The notes: generated by a model not told the origin, from the letters alone. Counted from the stretch's first letter, positions 1 through 10,928 are shown. The stretch is DNA of 64,000 bases from Bufo bufo (GCF_905171765.1 NC_053392.1:102350220-102414219), one strand, 5' to 3'. Numbers and translations: made by a program.

Positions 1-182
1 CAGCCGGTGTTTAGCAATGACTCAGAGTTTGAGCGGCAATTAAGGATTGTAGTAGTCTGACACAAATTGTAACTCCCCTTGTTGCTGGCAACAATTTTAA
101 CAGAGGGTGTACTCATATGGCAACGTAGCACCCCCTAATGACCGTCCGTTCTGAGGTGCAGACCCAGGGATATTGCGGACCG

Positions 183-345
183 CCCCCTCCCGGCATGACA
201 CCACGGACACTGGCCGTTGCACTGTGGAACCCCCCCCCCCCCTTTCCTGGTATGACATAAGACACTGAAAAGCAATCCCCCCCCCCCCCCCCCCGCGCCC
301 ATCCCTGGTATGACATCAAGGAACACTGTAACCCCTCTTTCCCGC
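183..345. repeat. Degenerate ~60-bp minisatellite with poly-C tracts
   Basis: About three diverged units start near 183, 243 and 300. Each carries a core like GGTATGACATAAGACACTG followed by a C-run of up to 18 bases. The short reading frames across it are by-products of the repeat. Confidence 0.6.
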
Positions 346-429
346 CCCACAACATGGTGACCGCCGTGATCTTTGCCACATGGTGCGCACCAAGCCGCAT
401 GGAACCCATGTGGATGCTGTGTGTATGGC

Positions 430-776
430 GGCGCCGCCGCAGCTGCAGAGCGGTAAGTGAGAGTGGTACGAGGTGCCGGTGGCAAGCGTGTCTGGCCGGG
501 CCGCAGAGCGGTGATACTTACGACGGCGATGCTGCTGGAGGCACGGAATGACGAACCGACGGAGACGCGACCGGAAGTGACGTCAGGCGCTGGATGCTGC
601 AGAAGCAAGAATCGGGCGCCCTTCTGCTTGTGGGAGGGGGTTTAAATAAGGTAAGTGCGCCCCTCCCACAAATACAGGCTGCACGCAGCCTTCAATACTT
701 ATCTGATCCATTTGCTCGCGACAGACCGGCCGCCACCATCTTGAGTGAAGATCTCGTCTGAAATCCCATGTATCAG
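430..776 (+). promoter_or_regulatory. CpG-rich promoter-like patch with CRE, TATA-like box and splice-donor consensus
   Basis: This stretch is far richer in CpG than its surroundings. It contains a palindromic CRE (TGACGTCA near 578), an AT box (TTTAAATAAG near 641), a YY1-like GCCGCCACCATCTTG near 730, and a strong donor consensus CAG|GTAAGTATT near 775. Two more GTAAGT donors lie near 452 and 651. The arrangement fits a promoter with a short non-coding first exon on the plus strand. No coding exon follows in the next kilobases, so it could instead be an LTR remnant; some phrases resemble the LTR-like insertion near 2960. This is inference from motifs only. Confidence 0.3.
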
Positions 777-930
777 GTAAGTATTATTATTATTATAATT
801 TTTTTTATTTAACACCAGATTATTGCTATCAGATGACACGATCATGTATGAATGCAGCATCTGAGGGGTACAATGATGGGGGGCGGCGATTGTCATTGCA
901 TTCACTACTTACAAAGAAATGCGCTTCATG

Positions 931-1250
931 AGAAAGTCATTTGTCACAAGCTGATTTTTTTGTAAAATTAGGCGAAGCAGCAGAATCTAATTTTATAAAA
1001 CTTCGCTCATCTCTAGTTATGACTAATGTTGAGCAAAGTGAAGCATTCAAAGGGGAACTTCGATTTGCCTCAAAGCCGAATTTCCTCGCGCTTCGTGGTA
1101 ACGAATTGTCTTTTTTTCCTAAAATGGTGGCTGCATGTGTTACAAAGTTAAAGTAAGTAGCCCAGGAATGCAAGATCATCCATAATGCTGTGCAGCCAGC
1201 CAATCCGCTGGTGGCCATCCTCTGTGATGTCACAGCCCTAGAAAACCCTC
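931..1250. repeat. Dispersed repeat, copy 1 (AAACTTCGCTCATCTCTAG family)
   Basis: It shares long stretches with 11400-11905, including the core CTTCGTGGTAACGAATTG (CTTCATGGTAACGAATCGG in the other copy), GTGCAGCCAGCCAATC, and TGTGATGTCACAGCCCTA. It contains no gene. A third short fragment of the family lies at 1925-1972. Confidence 0.6.
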
Positions 1251-1924
1251 ATCCTGCGCGGTCTCTGCCATTGTTCTGTGAGCTGAGCATAGGGAGATAC
1301 GTGGCAAGCGCTCATGCGCTAGGGACAATGTTGCTGCAATAATTCAGCGGCCATGTTTGAGCCATCCACCATTTTCGCCATCTGGTTTTAACCCTAATAA
1401 TTTTAAAAGCAAAATACTATTAGGTTCATAGTAGGGAGGGATCCCGGACCTTTTGAGAGATCCACATGGGATTATGGTTATCCCTGTTGTGGATCCCTCA
1501 AATGTATTGCTTTGAGGAAGGTTTTCCCACCTCAATGCTGTGTACCATCTCTGGTACCATCACACAGGAAGACAGGGGCTGCTGCATACATGCTCCGGCT
1601 CCCCCGATCCCCGCTGCGGAGAGTCGGAGTACACCCAGATGACAATGGCATCCGAAGGGTAAAAAGTCTGCAACCGGCATTACTGCTGGTCACGGACATT
1701 AATGCTGGTATCTGCTCTTTGAAACAGCAGACACGTGGAGACCATGGCACCCGCTTCACGCACTAGAGGGTAAATTTACTGTCGGCAGTCAGGAAAGTGC
1801 TAACTTCCAAGCCTTCACACTAAGATTGGGTCACCAAGTGGGAAGAATATGATTAGGCCTGGGTATACCTGACTTGTAGCGATTGGTGACAAATTAATTC
1901 AGAAAGAATCAAATTTCTTAGTGA
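1251..1924. other. Unassigned intergenic sequence
   Basis: No convincing gene, RNA or repeat structure was recognised here. Confidence 0.5.
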
Positions 1925-1974
1925 ACTTTGGCTGAATCGAATTTTTGAAAACTTGGCTCATCTCTAGTTATGAC

Positions 1975-2090
1975 CACCCTGTAATCCAGCAGTGGTGGTC
2001 GTGCTTACACACTAGAAAAAGGCACCGGCCTCTCCTCTGGTGGCTGGGACTGCTGGAATGCGCATAGCCAGTTTTTTCTTAAGTGAGATA
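1975..2090. repeat. Fragment of the palindromic TTAA MITE family seen at 10492-10928
   Basis: The phrase GACCACCCTGTAATCCAGC and the following GTGGTGGTCGTGCTTACACA match the interior of the element at 10492-10928. No termini remain. Confidence 0.5.
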
Positions 2091-2109
2091 ACCAATTTAA
2101 GCACAACCC

Positions 2110-2300
2110 AAAATGAATACATACCATACATCAGACCCCCTTTACAGACCACAGACAAATCTTTTATTTAGACCCCAGAGCTTTATCTGTACAGACCTGC
2201 CATCAATACAAACCTAAGATCAGACCCCCTCCCCCCACCCACCCATCCATACAGAACCCAGTCAAGCCTTTTGTATAGAAACCAGACTAGACCTCTATCT
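2110..2300. repeat. Degenerate CAGACCCC-type array
   Basis: Irregular repeats built on CAGACCCC(C), separated by AT-rich spacers. Similar arrays occur at 8865-9065, 38400-38740 and 56560-56730. Confidence 0.5.
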
Positions 2301-2309
2301 ACAATGCAT

Positions 2310-2571
2310 TCAGAGTCTTCAGACCCTTTCACTTCAATAGTCCATAATGAGAAAGTGAAAAAACGATTTTAGACATTTTTGCAAATTTATTAAAAAGGAA
2401 TAGCTAAAATAAGTATACAGATCCTTTTCTATGACACTTGAAATTTAGCTGTGGGGACCTCCTATTTCTCTTGATTATCTTTAAGTTGTTTCTACACCTT
2501 GATTGGAGTCCACCTGTGGTCAATTATTTGATTGGACATGGTTTGGAAAGTCAGAGCCCCGTCCATACAAG
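2310..2571 (+). mobile_element. Tc1-like transposon, left part (split by insertion)
   Basis: The stretch from about 2340 reads as the left non-coding part of a Tc1-family element, with the recognisable phrases ATGACACTTGAAATTTAGC and TTGATTGGAGTCCACCTGTG. It stops at 2571 and resumes at 7722, so the 5.1 kb between is a later insertion. The outer boundary is only approximate. Confidence 0.65.
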
Positions 2572-2962
2572 GTCTCTGTCACGGACGTACCGAGACATAC
2601 GGTCGTTCCCGCGACAGGTGGCAGGAGATCTGTGAGACTGGCAACATGTGGTTTGATCTGACATGTTTTCCTTTTGGATCAAATGACGTCTGTGTTGTTT
2701 CTGGTGCTTGCCACACCTTCTTTCCCCAGGTGTGGTGTCACAGGGCGCCAAAGGCGCACTCAGTCTCCCATCAGCCACAGACCTGCTGTTTAGCTTCGGG
2801 AGTGAGGATCTGTGTTTGGCCTTGTTCCCAGGACGGCTTTGCTAGCTGGGAGGCTCCCTGCTCCTAGGTCTGCCTTGAGCGCCGAGCTGATCACTCGGTG
2901 CTCGACTTGTCTGTCTGTCGGTCATGTGACGCTGGCCACGTCACATGACCCTCAGACCCCAC

Positions 2963-2970
2963 TATAAATA
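2963..2970 (+). promoter_or_regulatory. TATA box inside the LTR-like insertion
   Basis: TATAAATA lies about 385 bp from the left end of the insertion, downstream of a palindromic TCATGTGACGC / CGTCACATGACC segment. This position fits an LTR U3/R promoter. Confidence 0.45.
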
Positions 2971-3607
2971 CAGGCAGCCTGCTGGCCACAGGTTGCCTGT
3001 TAATTCTAGGTTCCTGGCTATTTGTTGGACTACTGAATACTCACCTGATCCTGTTCCCTGACGATCCTTTGCCTGCTCCTCCTGTACTGCGCATCCCTCC
3101 TGGTATTGTGACCTCGGCTCCCACCTGACTACTCTCTTAGGACTCCTCTGGTACTTCTCTACTCTCCTGGTATTTAACTCCGGCTTCTACTGACCATTCT
3201 TTGCTTAACCCTTTGTACTGCGTAGCTCTCTTGGTTCTGACCCGGTCCGTTCACGTTCGTATTTTGTCTTGTCTGTCTTCCCTGCACATATTCTAAGTAA
3301 GGAACTGTCGTCCAGTTGTTCCCTGTCATCAGGACTCGTGAGGCAAGTAGGCAGGGCCAGGGGTGAGTGTGGAGCGCAGTGGTCACTATCCTTCCCCCTG
3401 TGTGTGTGTGGACGTGACAGTTACATGTGGCTATTGTGGTCATTTTACCTTCTCTATTTATTGTTGTTTCTCACACTATGCTATGCGGTTTATAGCTTCT
3501 GTTGGTTAGCTTGTGTTTGGTTCTCGGCTGAGTTCCTGGTGCTACCAAAGCTTCATTGAAGATAAGTGTTTCCTTTCCCTTTTGTATTTTGTTTAGATAT
3601 ATATATA

Positions 3608-4419
3608 CAGTACAGACCAAAAGTTTGGACACACCTTCTCATTCAAAGAGTTTTCTTTATTTTCATGACTATGAAGGCATCAAAACTATGAATTAACACA
3701 TGTGGAATTATATACATAACAAACAAGTGTGAAACAACTGAAAATATGTCATATTCTAGGTTCTTAAAAGTAGCCACCTTTTGCTTTGATTACTGCTTTG
3801 CACACGCTTGGCATTCTCTCGATTGGGTTCAGGTCCGGTGACTGTGGAGGCTAGGTCATCTGGCGCAGCACCCCATCACTCTCCTTCATGGTCAAATAGC
3901 CCTTACTTTCAAAGTTTTCCCAATTTTTCGGCTGACTGACTGACCTTCATTTATTAAAGTAATGATGGCCACTCGTTTTCTTTACTTAGCTGCTTTTTTC
4001 TTGCCATAATACAAATTCTAACAGTCTATTCAGTAGGACTATCAGCTGTGTATCCACCTGACTTCTCCTCAACGCAACTGATGGTCCCAACCCCATTTAT
4101 AAGGCAAGAAATCTCACTTATTAAACCTGACAGGGCACACCTGTGAAGTGAAAACCATTTCAGGGGACTACCTCTTGAAGCTCATCAAGAGAATGCCAAG
4201 AGTGTGCAAAGCAGTAATCAAAGCAAAAGGTGGCTACTTTGAAGAACCTAGAATATGACATATTTTCAGTTGTTTCACACTTGTTTGTTATGTATATAAT
4301 TCCACATGTGTTCATTCATAGTTTTGGTGCCTTCAGTGTGAATCTACAATTTTCATAGTCATGAAAATAAAGAAAACTCTTTGAATGAGAAGGTGTGTCC
4401 AAACTTTTGGTCTGTACTG
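3608..4419. mobile_element. Tc1/mariner MITE, 812 bp
   Basis: Both ends carry CAGTACAGACCAAAAGTTTG as terminal inverted repeats, continuing for about 70 bp with near identity. TA target sites flank the element inside a TA microsatellite. Only remnants of a Tc1 interior remain (for example CACACGCTTGGCATTCTCTC), so it is a deletion derivative without a transposase frame. Confidence 0.9.
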
Positions 4420-4688
4420 TATATATATACACTGCTCAAAAAAATAAAGGGAACACAAAAATAACACATCCTAGATCTGAGTTAATTAAATATTCTTCTG
4501 AAATACTTTGTTCTTTACATAGTTGAATGTGCTGACAACAAAATCACACAAAAATTAAAAAATGGAAATCAAATTTTTCAACCCATGGAGGTCTGGATTT
4601 GGAGTCACCCTCAAATCTAAAGTGGAAAAACACACTACAGGCTGATCCAACTTTAATGTAATGTCCTTAAAACAAGTCAAAATGAGGC

Positions 4689-5714
4689 TCAGTAGTGTGT
4701 GTGGCCTCCACGTGCCTGTATGACCTCCCTACAACGCCTGTGCATGCTCCTGATGAGGTGGCGGACGGTCTCCTGAGGGATCTCCTCCCAGACCTGGACT
4801 AAAGCATCTGCCAACTCCTGGACAGTCTGTGGTGCAACGTGACGTTGGTAGACAGAGCGAGACATGATGTCCCAGATGTGCTCAATTGGATTCAGGTCTG
4901 GGGAACGGGCGGGCCAGTCTATAGCATCAATGCCTTCGTCTTGCAGGAACTGCTGACACACTCCAGCCACATGAGGTCTAGCATTGTCTTGCATTAGGAG
5001 GAACCCAGGGCCAACCGCACCAGCATATGGTCTCACAAGGGGTCTGAGGATCTCATCTCGGTACCTAATGGCAGTCAGGCTACCTCTGGCGAGCACATGG
5101 AGGGCTGTGCGGCCCTCCAAAGAAATGCCACCCCACACTATTACTGACCCAATGCCAAACCGGTCATGCTGGAGGATATAGCAGGCAGCAGAACGTTCTC
5201 CACGGCGTCTCCAGACTCTGTCACGTCTGTCACATGTGCTCAGTGTGAACCTGCTTTCATCTTTGAAGAGCACAGGGCACCAGTGGCGAATTTGCCAATC
5301 TTGGTGTTCTCTGGCAAATGCCAAACGTCCTGCACGGTGTTGGGCTGTAAGCACAACCCCCACCTGTGGACGTCGGGCCCTCATATCACCCTCATGGAGT
5401 CTGTTTCTGACCGTTTGAGCAGACACATGCACATTTGTGGCCTGCTGGAGGTCATTTTGCAGGGCTCTGGCAGTGCTCCTCCTGTTCCTCCTTGCACAAA
5501 GGCGGAGGTAGCGGTACTGCTGCTGGGTTGTGGCCCTCCTACGGCCTCCTCCACGTCTCCTGATGTACTGGCCTTCCTCCTGGTAGCGCCGTCATGCTCT
5601 GGACACTACGCTGACAGACACAGCAAACCTTCTTGCCACAGCTCCCATTGATGTGCCATCCTGGATAAGCTGCACTACCTGAGCCACTTGTGTGGGTTGT
5701 AGACTCCGTCTCAT
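4689..5714 (-). pseudogene. Tc1 family transposase, one in-frame stop
   Basis: The frame starts at the ATG at 5712-5714 and ends at the TGA at 4689-4691, about 342 codons, the full length for Tc1 transposases. The N-terminus has a paired-like helix-turn-helix ([20 protein letters not shown]). The catalytic triad is visible as KDESRF, DNARPHV and DLNPIEHIW, giving a DD34E arrangement. The only clear lesion is a TGA at 5592-5594 in the N-terminal half, where the family has a tryptophan codon; the remaining 247-residue C-terminal part is uninterrupted from about 5432. The protein would bind the inverted repeats and cut and paste the element. It is classed as a pseudogene because of the stop. Confidence 0.9.
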
Positions 5715-5844
5715 GCTACCACTAGAGTGAAAGCACCGCCAGCATTCAAAAGTGACCAAAACATCAGCCAGGAAGCATAGGAACTGAGAAGTGGTCTGTG
5801 GTTACCACCTGCAGAACCACTCCTTTATTGGGGGTGTCTTGCTA

Positions 5845-6703
5845 GCCAGTATAGTCAGTGGCATATCCGTTTGGTGCATTTTTTGATTTATATGATTGTA
5901 TTTACATCCGCACAATGCTCCGTTTTGTGTAGGATGCTCTTGTGGTGCATGTGGACCGCGCCGACATCCTCCACCGTATGCATTTTTTGCTGGGGATAGT
6001 TGTTCGCTGCGGTCCACATGCGGTGGGGCTGCTCCCCCAATGAAAAACACGCTACAGTGTTAGGGGTTGAGCAGCTCCTCCAGTATTGCCACTATATTTC
6101 TGTGTTTTTGTCTTGTTTTATATGTAGTGTATGTGCCTTAACCTGGCATTTAAACACTCTTTTGCACCTGGTGACCTCAATCACAGGGTCTGATATTGGT
6201 GTGGCTTGCAGCCTGGCTTTGTTCACATTGCACTAGTTGTCCTGCTGGGCGTTTGTGTGGAAGCCTGGCTGTGAGCTGGATTACATCACCTTCAGACCTT
6301 GTTCACACCATAGTTAGCATAGTGGTAGGACCCTTTGCCATGCTGAGTGACCGTGACGTGGTGCATGAAGGGCTCCGATATTTTCCTGACAGGAATATAT
6401 TGGCGAAAGTCTCAGCTTTTAATATCTGTATTTATGACTAGCCAGTATAGTCAGTGGCATATCCGTTTGGTGCATTTTTTGATTTATATGATTGTATTTA
6501 CATCCGCACAATGCTCCGTTTTGTGTAGGATGCTCTTGTGGTGCATGTGGACCGCGCCGACATCCTCCACCATATGCATTTTTTGCTGGGGATAGTCGTT
6601 CGCTGCGGTCCACATGCGGTGGGGCTGCTCCCCCAATAAAAAACACGCTACAGTGTTAGGGGTTGAGCAGCTCCTCCAGTATTGCCACTATATTTCTGTG
6701 TTT
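5845..6703. mobile_element. 859-bp element with ~263-bp terminal direct repeats
   Basis: It is inserted in the Tc1 element with a perfect 11-bp duplication GTGTCTTGCTA (5834-5844 and 6704-6714). The first and last ~263 bp (5845-6107 and 6441-6703) are direct repeats differing at only a few positions, separated by about 333 bp. The ends are not TG...CA and no coding frame was recognised. The layout resembles a miniature terminal-repeat retrotransposon or a retroelement with pseudo-LTRs; the long target duplication argues against a standard LTR element. Family unknown. Confidence 0.6.
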
Positions 6704-6878
6704 GTGTCTTGCTAATTGCCTATAATTTCCACCTGTTGTCTATCCCATTTGCACAACAGCATGTGAAATTGATTGTCACTCAGTGTTGCTTCCTAAGTGG
6801 ACAGTTTGATTTCACAGAAGTGTGATTGACTTGGAGTTACATTGTGTTGTTTAAGTGTTCCCTTTATTTTTTTGAGCA

Positions 6879-6881
<3 letters not shown>

Positions 6882-6916
<35 letters not shown>
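6882..6916. repeat. TA microsatellite
   Basis: An uninterrupted (TA)n tract at the right edge of the Tc1 element; it was probably the target tract for both Tc1-type insertions. Confidence 0.95.
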
Positions 6917-6920
<4 letters not shown>

Positions 6921-7217
6921 CCTTTCCCTGTTGTTTGTCATTAGGCCTGAGGGAGACTCCTGTTCGTCCTTCCCTTTGGAGGAACAGGTAGACTCAGTCC
7001 TGACATTAGTTCCAGGGTCCTATAGGGTGAGATAGGATTCTAGGTATCTGGTGTTTGAACTTGCATACCTTTGGGGCCTGTTCATACTAGTAGTCTATCT
7101 ATCGTTGCTGGGATCCTTCTATACAATTGATGTGGAACACGCTCCTTCTCCTGCAATGTGTGAGGTGAATCGGGTGCCAGCTGGACTTAATTTGAATCAT
7201 ACTAGTAGTCTGTCAGT

Positions 7218-7591
7218 ACTAGTGATGAGCGGCAGGGGCAATATTTTAATTTGTGATATTCCGCTAATATTTGGGTGAATATTCGCCATATATTTAAGAA
7301 TTCATTATCTCCAGTCATTATTTTCTTGATTGCGGAAATCGGCAATTGAAAAATTTGCGATTCGCATTACGAAAATTTGCAGTCAACACTACTCCTAAAG
7401 TCAGATATTGCAGCCTTCTCATTGGCCCACAAGCTAGAAGCAGGGAGGGATCATGTGTACTGATTTAAAAAAAATCTCAAATATTCGAAATTACAAATAT
7501 ATATCACTATATTCTAAATATTTGCGAATTCTCGAAGTGCCGATATTCGCAATAAAAATTTGCAATTCGAATATTCGTGATCAACACTAGT
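7218..7591. mobile_element. AT-rich MITE (CTAGTGATGAGC family)
   Basis: It starts CTAGTGATGAGCGG and ends with the imperfect complement GATCAACACTAG. The interior is rich in ATTCG/CGAAT-type words (AATATTCGCAA). It lies inside the LTR-like insertion and has no coding capacity. Confidence 0.6.
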
Positions 7592-7721
7592 CAGGACTGG
7601 AGCTAGGGTTTCTCTAGATGTCCATTTTCCTACCCTAGTTTCCAGGCCTTATTCCGGTATCCCCTTTTCCCTCCTATGCTCGGTGTGGTGTTTTCCTCCC
7701 ACACACAAGCGTGACAGTCTC

Positions 7722-8110
7722 ACAGCTGACAATGCATATCTGAGAAAGAAACAAGTGATAAGGAAGGAAGAACTACCTGTAGAGCTCAGAGACAGGATTG
7801 TGTGGAGGCACAGATCTGGAGAAAGTTAGAAAAACTGTCTGCTGCACTGAATGTTCCCAAGAGCACAGTGACCTCCATAATTACTAAATGGAAGAAGTTC
7901 GGAACAACCAATCTGCAGAGAAAAATAGTAGAAAATACTCAGATCCAGGTGAGCAAACCTTGTGGCATCATACCCAAGAAGACTGGAGGCTGTAATCACT
8001 GCCAAAGGTGCTTCAACTAAGTCCTGAGTAAAGGGTGTGAATACTTATGTCAATGCAAGATTTTAGTTTTTCCTTTTCAATAAATTAGCAAAGATTTATA
8101 ATCTCCCTGC
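7722..8110 (+). mobile_element. Tc1-like transposon, right part
   Basis: This is the continuation of the element at 2310-2571, after the insertion duplication GTCTC. The recognisable 3' end reads GTCCTGAGTAAAGGGTGTGA then AATACTTATG and CCTTTTCAATAAATTAGC. Most of the transposase is deleted. Confidence 0.7.
7744..8020 (+). pseudogene. Tc1 transposase N-terminal remnant
   Basis: The readable stretch LSAALNVPKSTVTSIITKWK is the helix-turn-helix part of a Tc1 transposase. Upstream, in another frame, is the family's ELRDRIV-like segment, so there is a frameshift near 7825. The start codon appears lost (ATATCTGAG where ATG TCA GAG is expected), and the catalytic domain is missing. Confidence 0.7.
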
Positions 8111-8238
8111 ACCAGAAAAGTGGCGTTAAAAAGACATAAAGTGTATGTGTTTGTGACTTTTTACATGTGACTTTTTAAAAAATAGTTGCAAATGGCTTTT
8201 TTTTATGCTGTCCTCAAATGAAGTCAGAAATTTACCGC

Positions 8239-8720
8239 TCACAGCTGCGGTAGATTTCTGTTTAGGAGCACGAACTGCAAGAGGATGCACCTACTGTCCA
8301 CTGTTCCTGCTGTGACCACGTCCTGAGGAAGTCTATTCCAGAGATTCACAGTTCTTACAGTAAAGAAGCTTTGATGTTTCTGGAGACTGAACTTTTTCTT
8401 CTCCAGTCGGAGGCAGTGCCCCCTTGTCTTTTGAGGAGATTTTACATGAAACAGTTTTTCATCATATTTTTGCATGGCCCATTTATATATTTGTATAGTT
8501 TAATCATGTCCCCCCCAAGATGTCTCTTCTCAAGACTAAATACATGTAATTCTCTTAATCTTTCTTCATAACTAAGACCCTCCATGCCCCTTATCAGCTT
8601 AGTCGCTCTCCTCTGTACTTTTTCCAGCTGCAGTGCATCCTTTCTATGGACTGGTGCCCAGAACTGAACTGCATATTCCAGATGAGGCCGCACCAACGCT
8701 TTGTAAAGTGGTAGTATAAC
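8239..8720 (-). pseudogene. Non-LTR retrotransposon reverse transcriptase, C-terminal end
   Basis: On the minus strand the frames spell a typical CR1/L2/Rex-type reverse transcriptase tail: [46 protein letters not shown], then FFTVRTVNLWNRLPQDVV after a frameshift near 8442-8475. Only the thumb and C-terminal part is present; the polymerase core is absent (5' truncation, usual for LINE copies). The piece up to about 8830 probably belongs to the same repeat. Confidence 0.8.
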
Positions 8721-8864
8721 ATCCCTGCTCGTGAGTCCATGCCTTGTTTAATGCATGACAATATTCTGGTTGTCTTAGAAGCAGCTGATTGACATTGCGT
8801 CCTCTAGCAGCACAATAATGGGGTATTGAGCATAGAATGGTGGAGAAAAACCCAAGCCACAATT

Positions 8865-9065
8865 TATACAGAACCCCCTTTTATAGAACCCAAACCAGAC
8901 TACCCAAATACAACACCTGAACAGACACCTTATCTATACAGACCCCAGAGCAGACCCATCTTTACAACCCCAGTCCCTCCTATATACAGTATACAGATCC
9001 TAAACCATATCCCTCCTTTCTATAGGCTCCCTACCCCACCAATCCTATTTAGACATCCTAAATGG
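8865..9065. repeat. Degenerate CAGACCCC-type array
   Basis: Cytosine-rich words such as CAGAACCCCC and CAGACCCC recur at irregular spacing, as at 2110-2300. Confidence 0.45.
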
Positions 9066-9121
9066 CTTATCTATCACATTCTGCTGAGATGTTGGTGTGG
9101 GACATGTATTACTGTATACCT

Positions 9122-9273
9122 GTGATGGCTAGCCTCCGGCACTCCAGCTGTGGTAAAACTACAACTCCCAAGATGCACACTTGCTTGGCTGTTCTCAGAA
9201 CTCCAAAGAAATGAATGGAGCATGCTGGGAGTCGTAGTTTCACCCCAGCTGGCGTGCCGGAGGTTAGCCATCG
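9122..9273. mobile_element. MITE carrying ACTACAACTCCCA motif, copy 1
   Basis: The ends are inverted repeats around GATGGCTAGCCTCCGGCACT and its complement near 9272. Inner arms carry ACTACAACTCCCA and TGGGAGTCGTAGT. Related copies lie at 24649, 25241, 26884 and 28204. Confidence 0.7.
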
Positions 9274-10487
9274 CTGCTGTATAACTTAATGACACTGACA
9301 GAACCGGAACTGTAATTCAGAGCAAGCCACAAAACAACAACTACCACAAAGCTGCTATAAGCAAAATCCAAAACTTCCAAAAGTGCTAGACACAGTTACT
9401 CCATAAGGGAGAATACCTCTGAATTCTGGTGTCTGATACCCTCTGAAGATACCCAAATATTTTTCTGAAGGATTTCCGTCACAAAAAAAAACTCAGTTTG
9501 CCTCCATGTGCAATTGGATACATACAGAGGTACAGTAAAGGAAAAATAAGGGAAAACTTGTGTGACAAATAAGAATAAGACACGCTAACATCATGGTCTA
9601 CATTTTAGGTGGAAACTGCGATATCTACCGTGTAGACCACGTCCAAACATTGGAGCACCGCCACCATCAAAGAGAAACTGTTGAAACATTTTCATGTCAC
9701 AAGCCAAAGGATGATCATTTTTATGTATGAACGACTCATTTTCCCCAATCTTTGTATTGTTTTGTACTTTTGCACTTTGTAGATGGTCCTTTAGACATGA
9801 ACCAACATGTCGTGTGCTAACAGTATCACTATCCCACATGGAGGTGACAATAGAATCAAGACAATTTACACCGTATTACACACATTTCGTGGTGGGTTGA
9901 CACCTCTGTTACACATGACAAGCTCAAAGGGCACAGACAGGTACAATCAACCATCTTCAGTCACAACGAAATCTACATTTGAAAGAAACCCCAACCTCAC
10001 CCTCAACATTGAGGAGCATCAAAGCCAGCCATGGATATAAAGATTCTCTGAGGAACACTTTTCTGGTGGTCTTCTGTCTATGGATATGTCTACATAAAGG
10101 TCTGAAGACTTGTCCAGCATATTTGGATGCCAGGGATTTAGGATCTGTACTTCTGCGCCCCATCTACTTTACATGTGGTGCACGTGTTACATGCGGATTC
10201 TGCAGCAGATCCTGTCTGTCTGAACAAGACCGAGCAGACAGCGGATTTGAATACGCACAGCATGAGGACTTCTGTGCATTTTCTCCCATTATATTTTGAA
10301 ATTTCCCCCACCTGTATCTTCATCACAAATCCGCCGAAAATCCGCCGAAAATCCGCCATATCTGACCACAGCCAAGGGGACCATATACTATTCTTGCAAT
10401 AGGGCTTCTGCTGAGTCCACGGAGCCTTTCCTTATTTCCTACAATGGAAAAAACCCAGAATATGAGTAAAGTGTTTTCACAGCCCCA
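9274..10487. other. Unassigned intergenic sequence
   Basis: Small open frames occur on both strands (for example 9591-9839 minus), but none has a recognisable domain. A short triplication of AAAATCCGCCG lies near 10330. No repeat family was identified. Confidence 0.5.
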
Positions 10488-10491
10488 TTAA

Positions 10492-10928
10492 AGGGTTTAT
10501 CTCACTTCAGCAAATAGCATTTATTATGTAGAGGAAGTGAATACAAGGCACTTACTAATGGATTGTGATTGTCCATGTTGTCTCCTGTGCTGGTTTCATT
10601 CATTCTTCCATCACATTATACACTGCTCGTTTCCAGGGGTTACAACCACCCTGCAGTCCAGCAGCGGTGGTCGTGCTTGCACACTACAGGAAAAAAACAC
10701 TGCCCTCTTTGGTGGCCGGGACCATGGGAGCTCACAGTGTACAAGCACGATCACCACTGATGGATTGCAGGGTGGCTGTAACCATGGAAACGAGCAGTGT
10801 ATAATGTGATGGGAAAATGAATCCAGCCTGCAAAGGAGGCAATATGGACAATTGCAGTACATTAGTAAGTGCCTTGTATTAACTTTCTCTACATGACAAA
10901 TGCCATTTGCTGAAGTGAAGCTACCCCT
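10492..10928. mobile_element. Palindromic TTAA MITE, 437 bp
   Basis: The two halves are near-perfect inverted repeats over almost the whole length, from AGGGTTTATCTCACTTCAGC to its complement. TTAA flanks both sides (10488-10491 and 10929-10932), as for piggyBac or Kolobok type insertion. It contains no transposase. Confidence 0.85.

Larger units (their letters stand above)
4430..6881 (-). mobile_element. Tc1-like DNA transposon with transposase pseudogene
   Basis: The ends begin CACTGCTCAAAAAAATAAAG and terminate with the complement, flanked by TA. The body encodes a Tc1 transposase on the minus strand. An 859-bp foreign element sits at 5845-6703, between the transposase start and the right end. 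Without it the transposon is about 1.58 kb, the usual Tc1 size. It lies in the same TA-rich tract as the MITE at 3608-4419. Confidence 0.9.
2577..7716 (+). mobile_element. LTR-like insertion (probable solo LTR) with nested elements
   Basis: The insertion begins TGTCACGG and ends CGTGACA. It is flanked by the identical 5-bp duplication GTCTC (2572-2576 and 7717-7721) and interrupts a Tc1 element. Terminal TG...CA with a 5-bp duplication is typical of LTR retrotransposons. After removing the nested elements (3608-4419, 4430-6881, 7218-7591) about 1.5 kb remains, with a TATA box but no gag/pol reading frame and no obvious second LTR. A solo LTR is therefore the simplest reading. Confidence 0.55.

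Noticed and set aside
6200..6420. Possible tRNA-like promoter in the interior of the 859-bp element
   Set aside because: An AGCATAGTGGTAG phrase resembles an A box, but no B box at suitable spacing was found.
5802..6646. Two similar ~80-codon minus frames (beginning MFFIGGAAPPHVDRSE)
   Set aside because: They are duplicated only because they lie in the terminal direct repeats; no domain is recognised.
2577..7716. Complete LTR retrovirus-like element
   Set aside because: No gag, pol or env frame and no second LTR were found after removing the nested elements; a solo LTR is simpler.
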